Positions 50,391 to 60,894 of a stretch of 64,000 nt of DNA are shown piece after piece; within the stretch, counting starts at the first letter, position 1, and every line of letters starts with the position of its first letter. The notes beneath the pieces are model-generated. The model saw only the letters and a program-made list of their open reading frames with translations. It was not told the DNA's origin and did no database searches. The DNA comes from Triops longicaudatus (taxonomy: Eukaryota > Arthropoda > Branchiopoda > Notostraca > Triopsidae). Position numbers and translations under genes: made by a program. The stretch is taken from the NCBI GenBank assembly GCA_022885665.1, contig JAGQDJ010000057.1, positions 248,001 to 312,000 of the forward strand, written 5' to 3'.

Positions 50391-52524
50391 TCCTGCTATA
50401 GTTCACCTAGATTTCCAGCACCAAACATCGAGTTCATATTGCTACATTTGTCTTAATGATTTCAAGTTTTAGACATAAAATACCGGAAAGAGTTAACAAC
50501 TACAAGAACTACTTAATGAAATTAGATTTTTAAGAAGTTTTTCAGCCCATTTGGAAGAGAGTTAGAGCCAAGAATATATACAGAACGTCCACTTATACCT
50601 TTCTGTTTGCAAAATAGCTCTCCCAGGAGGTGAATCAAATGAGATATGAAAGTTTTAAATCATAAACATTTTTCTCTTATGCAAAAGGATAAATAAAAAT
50701 AAATTTGAAAATTTTGCATTTTGGAAAATTTAATATTTGTTTACGAACGGTATTGTCAGTTTAACGAAGACGCATGTAATGTAGAGTTAAAATTACTTAA
50801 AGGAGAATCAGCCACATTAATTTGTTGCTGTTTATAAAAATAGTAACACCCAAAGGCGAGGTATCAGATGCATAGTTTTCCACCCATCTGTCTAGCGGTG
50901 CTCCTTTCCCACGTCGATGATTTTTAAACTCAAAATCGGTGCAAGAGAAAAGCGAGTAAAAGAAATGGCTGGTCAATCTTGAACAAACAAATGTTTGATT
51001 TCGACAGGGGCACGATCAGCCAGAAAATAATTTCCCACTGAATATTCTTTACTCCAAGAAGGAGAGTTGCAGGTGAATACAGTAACTGCTTCAAATGCCA
51101 CGCCTTTGGGAGTGTCTATTTATAAAATAACAACGAAGCCATCCAATTTCTTAAATTCGTTTTTTTAAAAAAATTAAATGAAACAAAACAAACTGATCTA
51201 AGGACGGGACTAGGAAAACTGCAAGTAAAAGATAATGAAACTAAAAGAAAAAACTGAAAGATGTCTTCGATTATCTTAAGAATCAATTTTTTAACTGTAC
51301 AAAAAGCACGATTTACACTTTGTTTCAAATTTCTATCAAATTAAGAAACAAGCGTATGGCAATTATTTACTGGAGGGATTCTAATTTGTAAAAAAAAAAA
51401 TTGGACGCTTCGATTGTCTTTACGTATCTTTCTTTTCCAAATTTGTTGTAAATGTTTATCAAGAAGCTGATTTTACCGTTAATTTCTTCTCCCATTCTAA
51501 GTGATTTTAGTAGCCCTGTCCGGTGATCAATAATTGCAACTTTCTTTTTATCACAAAAGTATAAAGATCACGGTTTGCCACTCATTACTGGGAGTCGCTA
51601 CATCAAAACTTCATTTATAAGCAACATTTGAATTCCGCATTCTGTTTGAACAACAAGTTTCCCTGGGCGCATAGAGGAACCAGCGGGGACAATAAATGTT
51701 CAGCCAGGTGGTGCAGAAGCCGTAATTTATCAAATCGCCATTCGAATCGCAAAATGTGCGCCGTAGATGGAATACAGAGACCCATCGAAAGAGTCTGACA
51801 CTGGTTGAACTTAAATGAAATTGGAGGGAATCTTGAAGCTTAAAATTAATAACAACAGGTTAGAAAATTAGGTCTAACAGTACTGTATCTGACAAAAAAA
51901 AGTGCAAGATTTCGCTTTATTTAAAAGTGCAAGATTTCGTGTTATTCAAAAACACCTGCATTTGTATGCTGATTATCGCTTCTTTATCGTCTCGTCCTTA
52001 TCATTTCTATCTTGCGTGTCGTGATATACTTTGCAAGCGTTAAATTATATCTTTCATTCAAAATCTACATAGAAGCATTAATTTTCCTCTGGTGCGTTTA
52101 TTTTGCTTTGTCGTTCTGGTTGTATAAAACTCAGGTCGGTGAATCTTGCTTTTAAAATTTACGTTGTGTGCTAAAGTTACCTGATCCTTAACAGAAAGGA
52201 AGAACAGAGGGAATAGTTGAGCATCTTGCTTACGTCATAATACCACAATCCAAGCAAGAAAACTTTTTTCTTATTTTGGCATTCCTTTAAGCTCTTGTTA
52301 CTATACAGTCCTTGTTTTATTTTTTCTTGGTGTTTAAACCTGTTTGAAATCATAGACGGAGCATGAGCGCGAAAAACCAATACGATTTAATCGAAAGTTG
52401 CGCATCGGGTGCACTGCGCTTCTGTTTTCACTAGTAATAGTTGCGAAATCCGTGTTTTTTGCTTTCAGTTTTGAAGGACTGTTTACTCCTTTTCCTCCAA
52501 GTTTTCCCACGTCTTTTAGCTGTC

Positions 52525-53869
52525 ATGGGCGACGTGTTGAGTGACGTGCCGCGACTCAAGGCTATTTGTGTGTATCCAGTTAAGGGCTGTCGTCCTTTAT
52601 CAGTCACGAAGTGGCCCGTCGGACCAAAAGGTTTACTATACGATAGGCATTTTTCGGTTATCAATGCCACTGGAAGATGCTTGGATTCGGAAAGAGAACC
52701 TAAACTTTGTTTGGTTGAAACGCAAGTCGATCTTGAAAAACGGACGCTTACCTTGTCCTTCCCAGGTAAAACTACATGTTTGCATTACACTTCAATAACG
52801 TATTTAAGCAGTTGGTCCTCGTGTTGCATCACTTATTACAATTTCGTATTTAAGTTACTATTTCCACGAGTTTTGCAAACTTAAAAAGCACTGAAACTCC
52901 AAGCTGATCCTGAAGGTCTTTAGTATTAATTCCTTGTGTGTATCAGGAGAGCAAAATCTCCGTGACTGAGAATGAAATTAATATAAGAACATTATAGAAG
53001 CATTTTTTCGTTGTGTAGTGAATAACTTTTTGTTAGTATCAAGTAAAAATTGCTTAATACACTATTTTAACGTATTTTACCCAGGCTTCGGTAGCATTGT
53101 AGTGGACTTGGAAGCAAAAGATCCAGTTACAACGGACTCTTGCATCGCTAAAATAGGTGGAGAAAAAGTGTTGGGTCAAGATTGTGGCGAAGCTGCAGCG
53201 CTCTGGTTGCAAGACGTGTTTAACCAAGAAGGGCTGCGACTCCTTCGGCAGCACAAGAATGATGAACGCGTCTCTAAAGCGAAATTGCCGATCTCGATTA
53301 CGTATTACACGCATTTTCTGCTCGTGAACTATCGTAGCATCCTAAAACTGAAGCAAGACTTGGAAGAAATGGACTACACACTAACTTACGATGCAGTAAA
53401 AACCGAACTTAGCGCTTGAATTTCCAAATAAAATTAAAACTAATAGATATTTGTATATTTATTGATATTCTTAGTGAAATATGTATGGTTTGTTTACAGG
53501 AAGAATTAGTGAAACGCATGAGAGGCAATTTGATAATCGACGGAGTTGAGCCGTATCAGGAAGAAACTTGGAATACGTTTCAAATTGGCAAACTACCTTT
53601 GACAGTAACTCATATTTTAATCTTTCGTTAAACGTACATCCCACCTGTATTTTTAATTGGATTTGATCTTCCACTAGTACGAAGGGACGTGTCCACGGTG
53701 CAAGGTCATCTGTGTGGACACGGAGATCGGCGAACTCAATAAAGAACCATTACGCGCTTTGGGAGCGCTTCGGGGACCCACAAAGCCGTTTGGAGTTTTG
53801 GCAGCTATAAGGAATTATGGGGGTTCTCCTATCGACATTTGTGTCGGAGATTTGGTGCTTTTGGACTGA
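52525..53869 (+). CDS. MOSC-domain protein, mARC-like (molybdenum cofactor binding)
   Basis: Four exons with consistent phases: 52525-52765, 53085-53395, 53500-53604, 53678-53869 (TGA), 282 residues. The N-terminal MOSC beta-barrel half shows CVYPVKGCRPLSV and GLLYDRHFSVIN. The C-terminal MOSC half shows LGQDCGEAAALWL, FLLVNYRSI, NLIIDGVEPYQEETW, CPRCKVICVDTEIG, KPFGVLAAI and VGDLVLLD. In mARC proteins the Cys in the CPRC region is thought to hold the molybdenum, and it is present. The family reduces N-hydroxylated substrates with cytochrome b5 and its reductase at the outer mitochondrial membrane. The usual N-terminal membrane anchor is absent from this model. A good acceptor (TTTTAG, 52514-52519) sits just before the ATG, so an upstream coding exon may supply it. 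It is unrelated in function to its neighbours. Confidence 0.92.
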
Positions 53870-54921
53870 ACATTTTTACAGGCTCAATTTCCTTTCTTGT
53901 CTGTCAGCCTACAATTGCCCAAAAACCCGAGATACCTTGACATAACTGCTCTTAGACCATCGGAATAACTCTTAGATCTAGGGCCGTGTTGTGGCGTAAT
54001 GGCCATACTCCTAGATTGGCCAAGAATAGTGAAAAAACCGGTTTGATTTTTCAAGTAAAACTAAAACTTCAATACGGAAGTACACAGTATATTGTATAGT
54101 TGTACAACGTGGTCTGTCCGTGAGAAAATACATAACTAAAATTAATAATGTGAAAATTTATAGTTTCTAAAAAAAAAAATATCATAGCCTTGATCATACA
54201 TTTCGGGAGTACTTTTTTACAGTGCAAAGGCCTGCGTCAAATTGTTTCGATTATGTTTCAGCGTGTACGAAGTTTCATATTTTTCGTGCGCTTGACAAAA
54301 TATATTTATTTGATTTGTAATAAAAGGTCCAATCACTCAGAACGCATTCTTCCCATCCGGGAATCTGAAAGATTCACGGAACAGTCCTCAATGACCACAG
54401 GCAGATACCATAAAATGGTAACACCTGTGGCCCGCTTCCTGCTCAGGGAAGAATACCGTTCCTCGTCATCGTGAATGGGTAACCGCGAGATTTCTGCAAA
54501 GAAATCTGCCAATCACACTACAGAAATGATCCTGTGAAGTATGATCTTGATTATTACCTGAGTTGCATAGTTTATTCTAATATGGAGTATATTTGTAGAC
54601 CTCTGACTGCCCCTTGCGATACTAAAACTTATTGAAAAGTAATTTAGTTAATAAGCGATGCTAGAATTGATTTCAGTTTTAATACGCAATGCTTTTACAA
54701 AACATTACGATCACTAATTTAATTTGAAATATACAAAGCAGTTCTCAAGACAGGGGGCTTAAATAGAAACGGCATGACTAGGCGCCTGGCCTGGCCTAGC
54801 GTGCGCAACGTAGCGGAACGTGAAAAGCGCTACAAGCGTTCGCCGCACCTTTTCTCTGTGCATTATTGGCTGTTCACTCTTACTGTTTACTATTAGTACA
54901 AGTACTACGTAATTTACAATA

Positions 54922-55040
54922 CAGTCAAAGCTCTCTATTCACGGGGGTACGTTACGGAGAAAATCCGCGGATAAGAAAAACAGCGAAAAAAGGAACGAAA
55001 AATTACATGGGAAGATAGGGATGTGTTATTCCCTATAAAG
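54922..55040 (+). mobile_element. Tigger-like element end, remnant
   Basis: After a TA it starts CAGTCAAAGCTCTCTATTC, then GGGGGTACGTTACGGAG, AATCCGCGGATAAG and AAACAGCGAAAAAAGGAACG. This order (CAGT, C/G-rich ACGTT.CGGA, CGCGGATAA, AGCGAA) is familiar from Tigger-type elements. The right end was not located. Confidence 0.5.
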
Positions 55041-55264
55041 AATTCTAAAAATTACAAAAAATCTTCATTTAGATTTTGTTCTGAACAATTGGAAACTAAG
55101 ATGAAGTCTAATTAAAAGTAATTAGATTGTATTTTTCCGTTTTCCCATGCTCGCCGCGGAAGACTTTTTGGGGCGCTCCGAAAAAGAACCAAAACTCAAC
55201 TGAAATTTAGTTTATTATCACAGTTTACATCGACATCACAGTTTATCGACATGTAAATAGTCAT

Positions 55265-55283
55265 TCTTCTTCTTCTTCTTCTC

Positions 55284-55315
<32 letters not shown>
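55265..55315. repeat. (TTC)n followed by poly(A)
   Basis: About six TTC units, then about 31 consecutive A residues. Simple repeat, or the tail of a retroposed sequence. Confidence 0.8.
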
Positions 55316-55317
<2 letters not shown>

Positions 55318-55688
55318 GCCGTTTTGTAATGGAATGCACTTAAAACCTCTCGAAGTTAAACTTATTTAAAAATGTATTCAGAGCAGAACTTAAATGATGA
55401 AACGTCAAAGAGGGGTATACGTGCTGCTTAAAGGGTTTTGGGGTTTTCCGTTAGTATTGTATTGGTATTGATAGCTTAATTTTACTGCCGATGTGTTGAT
55501 GCTCGCAGTGAGCCAATACATTAATACACATCCTCAATCGAGTGCTGCGAAACAAAATGCACGAACTGTGCACTCAAGCAAAATGCCTATTACATTTGTG
55601 TTAGTGCTCAAAGGCCAAGCGAAATTTCAATGGCCCTATGTGCGTCATAAGCTTGTATGTACTTACAACTTGGCATTTGAAAACAACT

Positions 55689-56900
55689 CTACTCCACTAC
55701 ATATTGTATTGCTTTAATCATGTTTGCAAAGGCTCGAGTGGCAATAAGCGTTATATGAAGGATAAATTCGCACTGGTAGCATTCACATAAATTGAATCCG
55801 TCCCATTTGATAAATAAAAAACTGAGAAAATTCGATCGTTGCTGACAAAACGAAACGCCTGGTTCGATTAACCAAAATGGACCGCAAGTGTTGCTGTACT
55901 GAATCGGAGTGCTTACGAAAGGAGCTTTAACAAGCGGAATTGGAAATCCAGTTGACGGCGGCGAATCTGTAGATGCATTTAAGGATAACTCGCCCATAGG
56001 TCCCAGTTCAAAACCGCTGAAGTTATACATTTTCCATGTGCCACTGAAACATAGGCGTACCTTAAGCAGCTTCTGTTTCGATAGTGCTGTCAGATCGGAC
56101 AACAGCTTCCAGTCAATTTGCTGGAACGTTTTGGAATAATCCGTGGAATTAACGACGAATGTTTGCATCCAACCAGGACCTGACAGTATCCTATTAGGCT
56201 CGTTTCTCTTTTTGAACAGCAACCCTGTTTCCTCGTTGAGGCACTGCACGGAAAGTATTTGACCATAAACGCCCCAGGGCCAAATCTGACGCGGTGTCCA
56301 TGTACTACCTAACCATTCTCGTTAGCTTGCTTTACATAGCTGTTAAAGTCTCACTCAGTTGGTTTTGTGGGTAGTCGGAACAAAGCTTGGGCGCGATCTC
56401 GCAATCGATTCCTTTGAGAACGCCGTATCCGCGACAAAGGATGCAGTTTCCTTTATACTTGACAGCGCAATATTCACAGCAAGGCTTGGGTTTGAAAAGA
56501 GTGGCATCTAATTTCTCCCACAGATTGACTGACGAAGTTGAAGACGTGTTTCGGAACTCGACCGAAGGCCAATCACAGGCATTCAACTCGAAAAAACGAC
56601 ACAGAAAGACTCCAAGGTCTACGTAACCCGAAAGAAATGTGATGATGAAGGCCTTGCAGTTCGCTTGCAAAGTGCATTTTCTTCGACAGTGCTGCACAGC
56701 TGATTCGAAAGATCCTGCAAAACTCGCGTAAAATTCGTCGTGTACAAATTTCTGTTAAAAGTACCAGAAACATTAGCTGAAGTGTAATCAGTTACGTTAT
56801 AATCTAATTTGGTGTAAGAACTGTGTGTAATGAAGTAAAAATTGGCGTAGGTAGAAACGAAATACGCGGTCAAACACACGATCAGCAGTTTAGCTTCCAT
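55689..56900 (-). CDS. Secreted cysteine-rich protein, copy A (PAN/Apple-like cysteine spacing)
   Basis: Proposed exons on minus: 56900-56796 (ATG and signal peptide MEAKLLIVCLTAYFVSTYA), 56691-56355, 56308-55689. Total 353 residues, phases consistent. The 46-bp second intron has a GTGAG donor, CTAAC branch-like motif and TTAG acceptor. Exon 2 begins HCRRKCTLQANCKAF, a Cys-x3-Cys-x5-Cys pattern like PAN/Apple modules, followed by dense cysteines (CCEYC, NCILC). Exon 3 has WPWGVYGQ and CGPFWLIEPGVSFC, matching copy B (CGSFWLLDPNNATYC). After that cysteine the open frame stops resembling copy B, whereas the frame one base over gives NDRIFSVFYLSNGTDSIYVN and a prompt stop. This suggests a frameshift near 55840-55850. 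Function unknown. Confidence 0.55.
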
Positions 56901-57719
56901 GACAAGTAGCACTTCGCTAAGAAATCGTTTCACAGCTCTCCACAGCCAGAGATTTAAGTACTTCCACCTGGTTTGTAGAGTAACAAACAACGTATTTAAC
57001 AAACACACGTGCACAAAAATTACTCATACCATAGGCTATGTGTTTTAGCATTTGAATGAGTTGTTTCGAATTCTTAATTTGTTCTACATGAAGTATTGTT
57101 ACGTTCACACTGTTACAAATTCCGTTTATTGGAAACTTCTACTTCACAACTACAATACAATCGCTACAAGCCAAACATTACTACAACCACACTTCCTCCC
57201 AGGCTCGTCCTCTCTGACCAACCTCTTGGTCTTCCCTTGACTACTTGCTGACTGACCACTACACTGCCTCTCCCCTTCACCTTTTCTCTACCTTTCTTAA
57301 CCTTGACCTGTCGCCCTCCCGCATGAGTCCCCTGAGACGACGCTTTTAGGAAAGCATCCAAGGAGCCTGGGAAGTAATTAGGCTCAAGCCGGATACGGAA
57401 CGCCACAGTATTAACAAACATGAATTACATGAAAGATTTAACATATAATTTATATTCATTGCCTGTGTTACTATATTTTCAGTGTAATTTCGAGACACAA
57501 TGCGTAATATTTTTTCATGCAAAACTTGGAGTGTAATCATTTTAATATTGTAAATTTACGTGTAGAATGGCTAACGTCACAGAATATTTTTGTTTGTTAG
57601 GACAACATTTAGATATATCCCACAAGCTTAGTATCTGCAACTAGTGGCAAGACTTTTACGTATTAACAGCGCATCTTAAAGTTTTTGTACGAATCAACCA
57701 ATAAAAAATTATTGTCAGT

Positions 57720-58273
57720 TTATTTGTAACCCAGCAAGTCGTTGGACCTGTAAGTGCTATGTAGAACCACCTTAACGATAACTTCCAGTTTGAAGTACAA
57801 AGTTGCAAGTACGGGCCCCTCAAATCTGACGCGTCTTCGCAAACCTGTCTCGTTTAGCTGGCGCAGAGTTCGGTACACTGTCGTATAAACTGTATGCCAA
57901 CTATAAGTGTGATCGGAGACAGTTACCAGTGGTATCTGTGACCACAGCACTTGCCGACAGAAAAAAAACGATATATTAAGAAAAGCACTCTCACAGAAGT
58001 TGAATTTTACCGAAGCTGCTTCGTAATCGCTGTTAGAGCCAAGCGGGAATGCGGAATGTAACCTAAGAACTTCTTCTGGTCACGATTTCTTGTGCAAGTC
58101 ACGGAAAGTGAAACTTGCTCCCCAAATCGACAGAAATTTTTTACATACATTCTTAAATCTACACAGCTCGGGTATGCAGAGGGCTCGTAAAACCTGACAG
58201 TAACGCACTTACTCCTAGTTGACCCGAAAATTGGAAAATATTGCCATTGTAACCCCGTGTTTTTTGTGCTCAT
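57720..58273 (-). CDS. Cluster member C, partial gene model
   Basis: Two minus-strand coding blocks. One (58273-58010) reads GLQWQYFPIFG, SKCVTVRFYEPSAYPSCVDL and LSVTCTRNRDQ. The next (about 57960-57720) reads LWSQIPLVTVSDHTYSWHTV, RRRVRFEGPV and ends LLGYK-stop. A GT donor candidate (58009 area) and AG acceptor candidates exist, but the phases do not join cleanly, so the splice is unsettled. The pattern of W, KC.T/LxF, LW and FEG is faintly MAM-like; this is unverified. A diverged second copy lies at 62815-63065. No signal peptide exon was found for it. Confidence 0.4.
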
Positions 58274-58291
58274 TATTTTAGGGTTTCACGC

Positions 58292-58395
58292 TACAGGAGA
58301 AAAACACCAACATTTGAAGCTAAAGCTCGAGAAACGCTATAACTCCATTATAAATGACTTTTGCTTCTACCTCACTGATATTCTACACAAAAGTG
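58292..58395. repeat. Duplicated block (copy 1 of pair with 61999-62095)
   Basis: Shared words in order: CAGGAG, GAAGC, AGCTCGAG, GCTATAA, ATGACTTTTGCTTCTACCTC (second copy ATGTCATTTGCTTCTACCTC) and ATATTCTA. Same orientation as its partner, about 3.7 kb away, consistent with tandem segmental duplication of the cluster. Confidence 0.6.
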
Positions 58396-58579
58396 AGAGA
58401 GCCATGCATAGGAAATTCCTCTTTTATGTATTATTTATGCACTGGGAAATTGACCTACCCTATCCGTGTAATAATGTTTACGACAATTAAAAGTGCCAAC
58501 TTTGACTTATTTGCAACAAGAAAAAATATAGTAAAAAGATGGTTGAGTTTGCGTCTCCGGATTAGATAAATTTAGATAA

Positions 58580-58867
58580 TTAATAGGTTTGATGTGATTT
58601 TTTCACGCGAAGGCCCGTGTATACAGACAACGTACTAATCTCGTTAGGAAATCTAACGCCAAAAATTCTCTTATCGCGAAACTTAGTTTTAGTCGTGTAA
58701 TTCATATCGTTGGAGTAATACGAGGAATAATAGCTCAGAATGAAATTGCCTCGAAACTTTGTCGCAAATTTTACATAAATTGTGACCTCTTGAAGGAAAT
58801 ACTGTGTCGAAAAACGAGGGAAAAAATACGTATATGCCACGTCTAAGGGCAAATTTATAGCAGTCAT
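58580..58867 (-). CDS. Possible exon of a cluster member
   Basis: Open from ATG 58867 for 95 codons: PRFSTQYFLQEVTIYVKF, then GNFILSYYSSYYSNDMNY. There is no signal peptide. Short patterns (YV.V...., N-F-x-L) loosely recall the first exon of copy B (SPLYVDVRMILENGNNFTL). It may be an internal exon or a relic. Confidence 0.25.
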   Translation of the reverse strand: MTAINLPLDVAYTYFFPRFSTQYFLQEVTIYVKFATKFRGNFILSYYSSYYSNDMNYTTKTKFRDKRIFGVRFPNEISTLSVYTGLRVKKSHQTY

Positions 58868-58949
58868 TGCACCCTAATTAAATTAGTCCCAGTAGCCTTT
58901 ATTCTAAGCAATTCCATCTTTAGAAGTTGAAGTTCTCGGGATGAATTTA

Positions 58950-59250
58950 AGACAAGTGACACACGCTTCGTGTATCGGTACGGTAACATTTGGTAAACGT
59001 TTGCCGGTGCTTACCATATGATTGTCGTTCATTTTGACAGTACCCAAAATGCTTACATTGCCTCCTGCACAATACGTTGCGTTGGTAGTATCTACTTACC
59101 AAAACGAGCCCCATTCATAAATGTCATTCTTGATGGTAGCAAAATGAAATATTGGAGCTCAGATTATTTGCATTAAAAATGCCAATTAGCAATCAAGAAT
59201 TCAGTTCGTTAAGCTTCCGTCAGCATGAAGAGACGAATTCGACTAACGAG
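58950..59250 (-). pseudogene. Dead copy of the copy B C-terminal exon
   Basis: On minus it reads HADGSLTN-stop, then NDIYEWGSFW-stop-VDTTNATYC, then AGGNVSILGTVKMNDNHMVS and TGKRLPNVTVPIHEA. Copy B at the same places reads YANGSLTNLTYG, DDVYGCGSFWLLDPNNATYC and PGGNVSVFGKVRMNGSNVLS. The dead copy has at least two in-frame stops and a Cys-to-Trp change. It is the clearest evidence that the cluster grew by tandem duplication. Confidence 0.8.
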
Positions 59251-59652
59251 TATAGTAGTGGCTGTTGGTTGTTCTGATGTGAGAACAAAGCATTCTATTC
59301 GTTAGGTTGTAAACGCTGCTTGCGTAAGGAAAATCCATTCTGAACAACTCGAGCAGCTTCGTCTCCATATCAAGACGGCTGAATGGCCCCAACATCGTGT
59401 TAGAACGGGTAATGACATAGAGTATGTGTATTCACACTCATTGTACAGCAAGAAAAACTTGTTAGGACTGTTATCATATTTTATGTTTGATGTTCCGTTC
59501 TGCGAGCTAGTCACGAATCAGACAGCTAAGAGAAGTTAATTAGATATTGTGCATTTAAAGATAATGTGTTGACATTAATGAGTCACACAAATCGGGAAAA
59601 ACATGAAATCATTGTGAACATTGCAATCGAAGCGAATTTTAATGCTCTATCC

Positions 59653-60894
59653 TTAATATGTGAATACGATTGCTTCATATAAAGGCGAGGAAACATTGGG
59701 GAGCCTTATGCCGGTACTTAATACGTTGCTGCCGTTCATTCTAACTTTACCAAATACGCTTACGTTGCCGCCGGGACAGTATGTTGCATTATTAGGATCT
59801 AATAGCCAAAAGGAGCCACATCCGTAAACATCGTCCGTTACAGAAACGAAAGGAAATATTTTTGAAGTAATTTTTTTTGCTCCAAAAATGTCAAATGTTT
59901 GCCAGGAATAGCCATAAGTCAAGTTGGTCAAACTTCCGTTAGCGTAAAGAAACGAGTTCGTATAATAGATGTTGTACCAGGTATTAATTCCTTTAAACGA
60001 AAACCAAAGCTCAGAACGATTTCTTACGTTAAGTAATCGTTTAGCGTCTGAAAATGCCATTTTATATTCTTGTAATAGGCGACCAGTCTGACTGTCAATT
60101 TTTCTCCATAGGAGCATTGTTCTCCTGTAATTGCACCGAGCAGATATTGGTAGTGACCCTGTGGAATCGCCGTCAGGCCATAGAAAAGTTACTGTTCCTA
60201 GTGGTCATATCACATAGTCATTTAGTTATATACATAATAAATAATTCTGTGGAATTTACCAGATACATTATCGTCTAAGTAGCTGTAATTGGCCCGAAAG
60301 TTCTGAGTCCAATCGTCGCAAGTTTTTGAGCAATTTGTCAGTTTGGCCATGCCCCCAAACATCCAGGTTTGAACATATCGCAGGGTTTAAGCTCACTTTT
60401 CGCATATTTCGTATCGACACACGCTTCTTTCCTGCCTTTAAGGCGCTTATCCCACGCTTCGCAACTCGGCGAGGGTTCAAACGTTTTAACTTTGTCAACC
60501 CTACATACGTTGTCAGGCAGCAACTCGCAGACATAGAAATCCCCTTCGCTATTGCAAAAGTTTAACGCAAGGCAAGCTGGATCCATAGCGCAAGAACGGC
60601 TGCAAGCAAGCGTAGCGTCCGAGAGCGAAACAGCTGCATCGTAAGCGAAATATTAATTTTTAGGGACTAATAGAAAGATCAGTCACAATGAACCAAAATT
60701 CTCCAAAAGTTACTATTATATTTAGCAGTTGTATTATGAATGAAGAAACCTTTTGAAATATTGCGCAAAGTGAAGTTGTTTCCATTTTCCAGTATCATTC
60801 TCACGTCTACGTAGAGTGGACTGGTAACCATAACGCTGGAATACGGAACACTGTCCGCACTGACAAACAGTAAAAACCAGCCGAAGCGAAACAT
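59653..60894 (-). CDS. Secreted cysteine-rich glycoprotein-like protein, copy B (PAN/Apple-like cysteine spacing)
   Basis: Proposed exons on minus: 60894-60714 (ATG, leader MFRFGWFLLFVSADS, then SPLYVDVRMILENGNNFTL), 60633-60260, 60197-59653 (stop TAA). The introns are 80 and 62 bp with good GT/AG signals. Exon 2 opens LACSRSCAMDPACLALNFC, a PAN/Apple-like C-x3-C-x4-C-x3-F core, with more Cys (VCELLPDNVC). Exon 3 shows TVTFLWPDGDSTG, ISARCNYRRTMLLWRK, SELWFSFKG, GCGSFWLLDPNNATYC and several Asn-X-Ser/Thr sites. Exon 2 cannot be read in one frame: up to MFKPG it is one frame, and from GGMAKLTNCSKTCDDWTQN (which matches copy A CEIAPKLCSDYPQN) it is another. This is either an indel in the assembly near 60350-60365 or a disabling mutation. 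Function unknown. Confidence 0.55.

Larger units (their letters stand above)
48184..52524. other. Intergenic between DDR-B and the MOSC gene
   Basis: This includes the DDR-B 3' UTR (no strong AATAAA found close to the stop) and presumably the MOSC 5' end. One MITE and one unassigned open frame are listed separately. Small direct repeats occur (AAAGTGCAAGATTTCG twice at about 51900-51940; TTTGTCACGA near 49650). Nothing else is recognised. Confidence 0.5.
53870..55688. other. Intergenic, convergent region
   Basis: It lies between the MOSC gene and the end of the minus-strand cluster. An AATAAA-type signal occurs near 54319, about 450 bp past the MOSC stop. A Tigger-like end and a simple repeat are listed separately. 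No gene is seen. Confidence 0.5.

Noticed and set aside
52431..52670. Minus-strand frame over MOSC exon 1
   Set aside because: Shadow of the MOSC coding exon.
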